Part shown: positions 5,801-14,300 of the stretch, piece by piece
How the letters are laid out: every line of letters starts with the position of its first letter
Numbering within the stretch: the stretch's first letter is position 1
Virus record (IMG/VR): IMGVR_UViG_3300013094_000027
Span: 1 to 64,000 of that record
Direction: 5' to 3' (one strand)
Length of the DNA: 64,000 bases
Source of the DNA: a virus
Made by a program: the position numbers and the translations under genes
The notes under the pieces: generated by a model
What the model was told of the DNA's origin: nothing
The model's input: the letters and a program-made list of their open reading frames with translations, nothing else
Databases searched by the model: none

Positions 5801-8332
5801 AATTAATCTTGAAAGATTTATATCTTTATCACCTTTATTTAATTTTTCTATTGATGCTGCTGCATTTTGTAATTCTGAATAAATATAATCTGTTAAACCA
5901 CTAAGATCTTTTCTAAAAGCAATCTTATAAGCAGCATTTTGTATTTTTTTTGCACGTATTTCAATAGCTGTTTTTTCACTATTAGACATTTTATTAAAAT
6001 TACGTACTTGTTGTTTATACAAATTATTTAATTTGTCAAGTGTTTGTTGTATTTGTTCATTATCACTTTGATAAAAATGCACAATATGTGGTCTTAAATA
6101 AGCATCTTCATCTTCAAGATTTTCAAAATTAAAAGAAGATATTTTAATATCTTTTGGTATAAATCTTGCAACACCATTTTCATCATCAACATGTTCTCCT
6201 TCCAATTTTAAAGGTACCATTAAGTCAACTCTCCTATCTTTAAGACCATAAGTTTTAGCTAAAATATCTGCTAATTTATTAGATTGTTCAGTAAAAGATT
6301 TTTTACGACCTTCATCCAAACCTTCTTTGGAAAGACTTGCTATAGATTTCCAATCATATTTATCATAAGAACCATCTTTATAAATAACAAGTAAGTCTAT
6401 TGTACCAGCTAAACCAAATCCTTTAGAAAAATCATTTTTCTTTTTTTCATCAAAATAATCTCTATCTGCAATTTTTGCTTCAGGAATTATTATAACATCT
6501 TCATTTTTATAATGTTCTATGATTTCATGTACAAAATTAGCTAATTTATAATAGGTTTCTTCAGGACTTATTCTTTCTAAAGGTTCTATTTGACCATTTT
6601 TTCTTATAGTACCATCAGGATTTAAATATGATCTTAATAAGTTTTCTATATCTTTGTGTATGTCTGTACCTGCTTGTGCAATATCTAAGTTTTTTTGTAC
6701 TAATTCAGGATTTTCTTTTGCTCTAAAAGGTTTATCTATAGTAGATGTTACTGAAGAAGCAAAATGTTTTTTTTCACCATTTACATCTTCCGAATAAGTA
6801 TGCCTTCTTTGACCAAAAAGTTTATCTTTAGGATCATCAATAATACTATCATCTAAATGTAGATTTTTTTGTTCTTTTAATATTTTATTTATAGAATCTT
6901 CAGGTGTTATAGGTACTGTATTTTTATATTTAAATCTTCCTTTGTTTTGAAATACGTCTGTAAATACTTGATGATATAAATATTGTGAAGGATCTTCTTC
7001 TATATCATTTGGTTTTAAATCTTCTATATTCTTATTATCAATAATTGAACGATCACCTTTTAATATTGATTCTGCAATTGAACCTGCTTTAGCTTCAAGA
7101 GAATTTCTGTTTGTAAAACTATCAAAGAATTCTTTTATTTTGTTTATAATTCTTTGTAAAAGAGATGCGTTTTTTTCATCTTTTTTTATTTGCCATTTAT
7201 CTACAATACATTTTGCTATTAACTGATCAACAGCTTCTTTACGAACATGTTGTTCATCAGAATATAAATCTCCATATTGATCTTTAATATTTTCATAACC
7301 AGACCACAAATGAATATTCTTCATTAATTCATTTAAAACAAAATGATTTTCTCCCATTAACATTGTTATAATATGCGCTGCTTCATGTGGAATAGTATCT
7401 AATTTTGCAGGATTATTTTTATTAAGATATATGATTTTATTTAAAACATCTGCAACACCAAAACTATCTAACCCAAATCTTTGTTTAAAATCATCAATAT
7501 CTTGTATTTTTATTCCAAAAGGTTCTAAAAACTTAATTATAGTGTTATTTAAATCTTTATCTACATTTTGAATTTGATCTGAAGTTAATTTATGATAAAT
7601 AGTATTAGTATCTCTTTTTTGATCTATTTTTAAATCATTATCCGAACCTTGATTAAATTGTTTTATGTTTAAAAATTGATCTTGAGAATCAGCATTTAAA
7701 GCATGTTTAAAATAATCTTCAGGTTTAAAATCACCATAATTTGATTCTAAAGCACGTAAAATATTTATTCCTTTTGAGTGGGTAAGAATTGCCTCATCTG
7801 TAGCAATATTTCTTAAACTCTGTACAGCATTTGTAAATCTGTTATAAAATTCATTAAAAGATTCTCCACTGGGCACTTGTATATCAGGATTTTTAACATA
7901 AAATTTTTCAGGAAATTCTTTAGTAGGTCTGCTTTGAAATTTACCTAAATTCCAAGGTTTTAATCCTTCTACTGTAACAACATTTGCACCATTATATTTT
8001 TTTAATATTTCTGCTGTTTCTTGTGCACGAACTGTTGGAGAACTATAAATTGTTCTTAATTGTTTTGCATCTTCTGTTTTTGCTGTTTCAGTAGTTTCTT
8101 TTATACCTTTTGGTGCAAGACCAATTGGATTATCACCTGAATTTTTATCTTGTATATCTTCTAATGTTTCTCCATGATGAATAACATTTAGTTTTTTTGA
8201 ATCAAGTAATTTATTTGCTTGATCTAAAGTAGGTGTTTTTTCTCCATTAAGATGCCATGCTGCAAGTGCATTTCCTTCACCTAAACTATTTTCAAGATCT
8301 AAATATTCTTTGTTTTTTACAGGACAACCCAT
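2888..8332 (-). CDS. Giant internal virion protein with histidine-phosphatase-like, zincin-like and PD-(D/E)XK nuclease domains
   Basis: The product has 1814 residues from the ATG at 8332, which overlaps the polymerase stop as TAATG; a TTG three codons upstream is less likely. Residues 48-195 read as a histidine phosphatase: HHGET (52-56), SSPTVRAQETAE with Arg102, PSGESFNEF (154-162) and THSKG with His185. The usual RHG is HHG. Residues 300-375 look like a zincin: HEAAH at 316-320 and a candidate third ligand Glu366. Residues 550-700 hold the RecB/Cas4-type nuclease set: GTDIHKDIE (555-563), Glu618, GTIDLL with Asp646, DWK (660-662) and a Gln-helix after it. The remaining 1100 residues are helical, with one hydrophobic stretch near the C-terminus (TAGTLSLMLLSASIA). 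Neighbouring genes and size point to a protein packaged and ejected with the RNA polymerase. Domain calls are by motif; activity is unproven. Confidence 0.75.
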   Translation of the reverse strand: MGCPVKNKEYLDLENSLGEGNALAAWHLNGEKTPTLDQANKLLDSKKLNVIHHGETLEDIQDKNSGDNPIGLAPKGIKETTETAKTEDAKQLRTIYSSPTVRAQETAEILKKYNGANVVTVEGLKPWNLGKFQSRPTKEFPEKFYVKNPDIQVPSGESFNEFYNRFTNAVQSLRNIATDEAILTHSKGINILRALESNYGDFKPEDYFKHALNADSQDQFLNIKQFNQGSDNDLKIDQKRDTNTIYHKLTSDQIQNVDKDLNNTIIKFLEPFGIKIQDIDDFKQRFGLDSFGVADVLNKIIYLNKNNPAKLDTIPHEAAHIITMLMGENHFVLNELMKNIHLWSGYENIKDQYGDLYSDEQHVRKEAVDQLIAKCIVDKWQIKKDEKNASLLQRIINKIKEFFDSFTNRNSLEAKAGSIAESILKGDRSIIDNKNIEDLKPNDIEEDPSQYLYHQVFTDVFQNKGRFKYKNTVPITPEDSINKILKEQKNLHLDDSIIDDPKDKLFGQRRHTYSEDVNGEKKHFASSVTSTIDKPFRAKENPELVQKNLDIAQAGTDIHKDIENLLRSYLNPDGTIRKNGQIEPLERISPEETYYKLANFVHEIIEHYKNEDVIIIPEAKIADRDYFDEKKKNDFSKGFGLAGTIDLLVIYKDGSYDKYDWKSIASLSKEGLDEGRKKSFTEQSNKLADILAKTYGLKDRRVDLMVPLKLEGEHVDDENGVARFIPKDIKISSFNFENLEDEDAYLRPHIVHFYQSDNEQIQQTLDKLNNLYKQQVRNFNKMSNSEKTAIEIRAKKIQNAAYKIAFRKDLSGLTDYIYSELQNAAASIEKLNKGDKDINLSRLIERMRAIQTFEKDSLNKQYLEQLKDSSYTAEELNIIKNRKSTLDEYVGRAARAEKYLIEAAIKETQKLSNLANLGNITTPEQQLDFTQRWATTQSQTQMRTTQLFTRLYFQAIETSRANQEKESQPFIQNAKEIKEKYTNPIKVFKEKLLRKDYKGNYLLINNFTKEFFKAKKEMASMPTDIMKSWYENNTVFDRTRYENDLNKKQTSLKEMVDSNQITKDEMDQELELFVNKYDVGKNFENPEAIRNGAYGNKYLIGNEKWYSEEYKEILKTPELLSLYNNMIAFNKSLAQEGLIEDHQIYTFFPSVSTKMMEAKMQGENINAVDRVWEKLSNSNQELNNKKDVNPLTNEEWRELKMPFLHASDDASSQNVDITKVYTQTIESFEKYKALKNIENNVEKIIITEENKNVLVPSKGDAPSQEAFNKTNAALLKELVDLQMYGKVQDFDNSIDIAPQINKVISKIPIVNKLVHLDENRKLSTQKLINSAIQYNTVVGLAFRIKSILSNIVGGEGNISFQGKSGLYFNDRMIKNTYMKLATNDSKMKAAIKYFDFRMESHLGKELSKEAQTTKKIPNPTDILLIGHRKGDELVENHVGGSILQMYKLDDSGNIVNIRQEILHKLSAENKTISDKDLLEAVTEESKKSSLYATMKLDKDNNPYWEDSKGNKIDLDKIPTDKDGNPTAIESPYTQMRRTALQVTYKVLGNMNPEDRSGMHTLSVMKAFTSFRNWIPGQVESRTGKWKYESATDTYSVGRWREFFNNFFSGEGIGGFMKHQLLLSSLLGSEITNPGIREAAYRRYDQIKADFAKRGQDFHMSKEEYFHQSVGIIKSMMRETMITAGTLSLMLLSASIAKQVQDKNERARLNFAHKSFAKFYNEFSFYYDPREFEQLFNNTIPAIGLLKNFRNLMTNEFQEIYGSVTGNKSMLKSAHPTREAIKFIPGASSMAEIISLFDEDFRKYMGYSGNVAGYF

Positions 8333-11300
8333 TATATACAAGTTTTAATTTTTTCTAAAATATTTTCTATTGGTTCATTTGTTTTTTGTAAAGCATTGTG
8401 TAATTCTATTGCTTTTTGTTTGAATTCTTCAAAAGATTTTGGATTTTGTTCGTTTTTATATTTTTCATCATAAATCTTTTTTAAATTATTATCATCTATT
8501 GTTGTTTTTGTAGCAGATATAGATTGTTTTTCCATAGGTTGCGAAGGTACATTAACTCTTTCAAAACTTGTCTGATAACTACCTATATGAACTGTAGAAC
8601 CGCCTAATACTTTTTGAAAATGTTCTGGTGTCCATTGTTCTTTTTGAGACCATTGTTTTATAAACTCTGGGTTAGTAACATCTTCTTTGGTTAATCGATG
8701 CACTCCTGTAATCCTGTATTGAGCAGGTCTGTTTTCAAAAGTTATTATATCCCCTACTTTACCTAATGGAAAACTCCTTGTAGTAGCTGTTCTTTTACCT
8801 TGTTCAGTAAGTTCTACAGTAGAAGTGTCTCTACCTATAAGATTTTCAGAAGCAGCCATTTTATAGGACATTGCGTGATTTTTCATTTTTTGACTTTGTT
8901 GCGAAGGTACAACATTTTCAGTAACTTTTGGAGTTATTTGTAATGCTTTTTCTTTATTTATTCTTTCTTTTAAAGAATCAATTATAGCTGTTATTCTAGG
9001 ATTATTTTCATCAAAATAACTATTTTTTTCTACTAAAGATTTAGTATTATCTTCAGGATATACTTCGTTAAACATTCCTCTTTCACCAAGAATATTTATT
9101 CTTTTATAATAAACGCTTGAAGTGCCAAGATCAGGAATTTTTTCATATAGTTTTAATTCAAAATTTTTATATGCTTCACCGGCATCTGTATTTTTGTTTT
9201 TTTGTTCTGTAGTAAGTTCTTTACGAAGATCATACTTACATATATAATCATTCTTTGTTATAGAATTTTCAGAATTAAATGCAACAACACTACCATCTCC
9301 AATAGGAGTATATTTTGATTTTTTAGTAAATTTTGGAACTAATGTTTGATCGTTATAGTTTAATTGATGAAATTGTTTATAATTTAATTCTATTTCTTTT
9401 TGAAATTCTTCAGGATCTTTTATTTTATTTTTCCATGTGTCTAATATTTTGCCGACCATTTCAGAATAAATTTCATGTGGTAAGATCTTTTGAATAGAAG
9501 ATCTTGTTCCTTGCATTCCATTTTGAATAATACTATAAATACCTAAATTTTTTACCCAATCTTTATATTTAGATTGTGGTAAAGCATCATGCAACATTAT
9601 TAAAGAATCTGTAAGATCATTTATTTCATAACTATCAGATGATGCTTTATATAAACGAATTCCTGAAGGCTTTGAAGGATCTTCATTAAATATATATTGT
9701 AACGATTTTAATACTTTTGCATTTGGATTAGACATTACTTTAGGATTGCTTTTCAATTCTTTTAAAATATTTGCAACTGAATTTTCACCAAAAAGCATTT
9801 TTTCATAATTTTCTGCCAAAGTAGTTCCGTTAGTATTATGTGTTTGCAAAATACGAGCAATACTAAAACTTAAAAATTTATTTATATATCTTTCTTTTTC
9901 GTCAGAAGTTGTATAAATATTATCTATTTTATCAAAAATTCTTTCTGTTAAAGCTATTGCATCAGAATTTGATGAAATAAAATAATTCTCTAAAACAGGT
10001 TGTAAAGACAATAAGTTTTTACGTAAAACTCCTAATTGAGTATTGTTAAATAAACAATCAATAGATTCTGGTTCTATGAATCCTTGTTCTTTTACTTTTT
10101 CATAATTTCTTTGTCTAAATCTATCTGAAGCAGATGTTTTAGGTTTTTGTGTATCTATGTTAATAAGATTGTTAAAATTAAATTCTTGTTGTGATTGCTT
10201 TTTATATTCTTCATAAGCAAACAACATATTTAATTGATCCCAATTTTTATCTTTTGAAGTGTTTGTCAAATTAGAAATTAAAGTTTCTTTTGAAATAGAT
10301 TTGTAATCATCTCTTGTAGAATTAATATCATCTAACATTGATTGAATAGTATTGTTTTTTGTATTAATACTTTCCCAAAGTTGAGATTTTAATTCTTTTA
10401 ATAGTTCTTCTTCTCTGTAAGAAGTGTTTTCTATTTCATTGCTTAAAGACACTTCTTCATTTGTATGTTTAATATATTCATCCCATGTTTTACCGTTATC
10501 ATAATATTGTGAAGCAGTTTTCCAAAAAATTTGATTTCTGTAAAAAGAATCTTCATTTACCTTATTTAATAATCTATTATTAATAGCAATGTTTTTAACA
10601 TAATCTACTAATATAGGTTGTGGGAAAAATAATGCTGCGTGATTTTCAGGAGAAACACCTTTATTTACTAAGTAAAGATATGGAGCAAATGTTTCATCAT
10701 TAATATTTAGTTTAGCCAAAGCAGGTTCTTTAGCACCGTCTACAGATGCTTGCACAGCATTATCAAGACTTACAGAAATCAATCTTCCTGTTACATCATA
10801 TTTAGAACCCAATTTGATTCTTCCGTTTTCATTAACATGTGGAAAAATTATATTTATATCTTTTTTTAATGATTCTTTGCTTTGTCCTGATATATATTTT
10901 TTCTTACTTGGTGCGTATAAAAAATGCAAATTTTCACTATCATACTTTCCTGTAAGATATACGTCAGATTGTTGACACATTGTATGCATTGTTACACCTC
11001 TTGCTCCAATACCTACCAATCGTTTTGCAGTAAGATATAAATGTCTTAAATATTGAGAAGTTTTTAACTGTTGTATCGCTGTTTTATTATTTTCTTCGTT
11101 TACAATACCTTTCTTTTTTTCTACAAAATCTGCCATTTCTGTTAAAACACCCATAGAAGTAGGAGACATCATACTAGCATAGTTTTCAGGTGCTAATAAT
11201 AATGTTCTCATATTTTTTAACAATCTGTTTTGTAAACCATCCATTGTGTTTTCATCAGAAACATATTCTATTCGTGGTGCATTTTTTGGAAAAAGTTCAT

Positions 11301-14300
11301 TGTATTTTTGTAATCCTTCTTTAATATCTTTAAAAAACTTTAAAAGTTTTTCATTACCTTTTGCATAGCTTTCTACAGAACCCGGTAAATCAATTCCTTG
11401 TTCTGCAAAATTTTCAAAACCTTTATCTGTCCAAGAAGATTTATTTAAATTATCTAAGTTTTTTGTATCCCATTTTTCTAATTCTGCTTCAGGATCAGAA
11501 TAATTTTTTTCTTCAAGATGTTTAATCATTAAATTTCTAAATTCTTCAGAATCATAGTTTTTTTCTTTGATTTTAAATTTAGACATTATTTGATTTAATT
11601 TATCCACATCAAAGTCAGAACCTGAAGTAACAACTACTCCCGGAGGAATTGTTGTAACATCACCTGTTTTAGAATCAAAGAAAGCACTATATTCTTGAGG
11701 AACAATAGAACTCATTGAAGCAGTGGGTATACGAAAACCCAATGCCTCAAAAAATTCTTTTGGTAAATTTTCATGCACATCACGCCACAAATTATCTTCT
11801 CCTTTAACAAGACCAAGTTGTTCAGGAGTAAATTCTTTATAAGGCCATACTGTAACACATTTTGGAGATTTTACCTGACCATTTTCAATATAAGGAACTA
11901 AACTTTTATTAGCGATGATTCTTAAACTCTTTTTTTCTTGAGGAGTTAGTCTTTTATTGTCTTCTTTTTTATATTCAACATAATCTTTTTTAGATTCATC
12001 CCAATATGCCATTCTTGTAGATCCTTTGCGTTCTGTACCTAAAGAAGATATTTGAACAGCAGGAACACCATATAATTCTCGATTAACAAGTTTTTTATTA
12101 ATAATAGACCAAACCATGTTTTCGATTCTTTCTCTAGAAGGAAGGGCATCTAATTTAGTACCTATTACATAATTTCCTGTTTGTGGATCTCTTGTTGCAG
12201 CCAAAGAATCTATTTGATTTTGAGAAATTCCCCAATCATTTGCTTTATCTGCAAGTGTTTTTATAAATGTGTTTGCATTATTTTTAGTAGAATAATATTC
12301 TTCACCATTTTGATCTGTATGTACTTCTAAACTTAAAGTATCACAAACATCTTTTTTAGCAAGATCATACATTTTATTTAAAGTATCAATATAATCTTTT
12401 ACTACAGGTTTATATTTTTCATCTGTATTTGACATTATTATTTTTAATACTTGACTACCTACAACATGCCTTTTTTCAACAGGAACTTCTGTTTGTTTAC
12501 CATAAAATTGTGGATACAAATCTTGTGCTACCGGCACTTGATTGTTGTATTCTCCATCTTCATTATAAAATGGAAATAATGAACCGTCTTGATTTATTTG
12601 AATTCCTATTTTCTGAGCACTTTCAAAACCAAAAATATCTGATTTTGCTTTTTGATGCGCTAAATAAACATTCTCCATTGAAGTACCTTCAACATCAATC
12701 CATGACAAAGGTCTTACTGACATTTTTAATGCTACTGTATGAGTAATACCTGTTTTTTTAGCATATCCAAAATACTGAGGTTTTTCAGAACCTTTTACAG
12801 CATCTATATCTTTATAATTTTCTAGATCTTCTAAAGATTGTTTATATAATTCAGGTTTTGTTTTTTGATAATCTAAATAACCTGGATGATCTTTTGGTAA
12901 TTCACTTCTTTTTACAATTTCATATGCACGCTCATACTTAAATAAATCCCAATCTTTAGGATCCATGTCTGAACGTAAAATGCGATTTCTCCAATAAAAA
13001 TCATGCATTATATATCCTTGACCATCAGCACCATCTATTCCTAACCAGTTTTTTATTTGACCTGTTGGTTTACCTTCTTTATCTAATATTAGATTTTTAA
13101 AAGAATAAGTACCATCATTATTTTTTGTAAAATTTGCACCTAAACTTTTTTCTAGATTAGATGTATCTTTTTGTGTTTTACTAAGAATGTTAAATATGTT
13201 TGTATATATTTCTTTGTAGCCTTCTTGATAAAATTTTGGTTCAGCATAACAATGCCATCTTACAAATTGATTTTCAGTGTCTTTTCTACCATCTAATCTT
13301 GGAAAATGTTGATCTAAAAAGTTTAAAGATTCTTTATCTAAAGACCAATGTTGTTTTGGTGCTTGTGGCATTGCACCCCTTTTTGCAAAATCTTTATATA
13401 AAGCAGGGTGACCATAAATTAATTTATTTTGTTCTTGTCTTATAAATTCATAATTCAAAGTAATAAACTTTACTACTTTTTCCATTTGATCTTTGCTTAA
13501 TTTTTTAGGATCAACATGATTATAAAACAATTCTGAAAAAATTCTATTTTCTATATAATCTGTAGAATAGGAATTTCCTTTTTTTGTAAACACACCTTCA
13601 TCAAGTAAATAATTAAAATAATCACTTACTGTTTTATTTATGTGTTTTTGTATTTGAGTGTCAAGTTGTTTTTGATTTTTTTCAAGCCAAAATTTTTTAA
13701 GATTTGGATAATCATTTATGACTTCAGCTCTTTGTTTATCTGTTGCATTTTCAAGATAAGTATTTTTTGAGTCTTTATTTAAACCCAATACTTTTTCTTT
13801 AAAAGATGCTTTTAATTCAGGACTTAATATTGTATTAAAATAACCAAAATCAAGTACTCCTTTTTTATAATCTTTTATATTTGAAGAATTTAATATTTCT
13901 TGAAAAGCAGTATCCATTTCATCATTTAAATATTTGATGAATTGCATTCTTTCTAAACCAGAATCTATATTATCAAAAGATATTATTGGATTTGAAACAC
14001 TCAAAGCCATCTCTCTTGATTTATCTGAATTTATACCAATATAAAATACTTTTTCTTGATTTTTTCCTGATCCTAATATATATGCAATTTCTTGACCAAT
14101 ACGATCTGTAAAAGATAATGAATCAGTACCTTTACCAAAAATACTATCACTAACACTCATTCCATTTACAAGAACATATTTAAATACTTTTTGTGTTCTG
14201 TTTCCATTCGCATCAAAATAATTACCACCATTACGTAAAAACTCTGAATTTTTTACATAAGGATTATTATTTAAATGTGGAAATAATTCAAATAGTTCTT

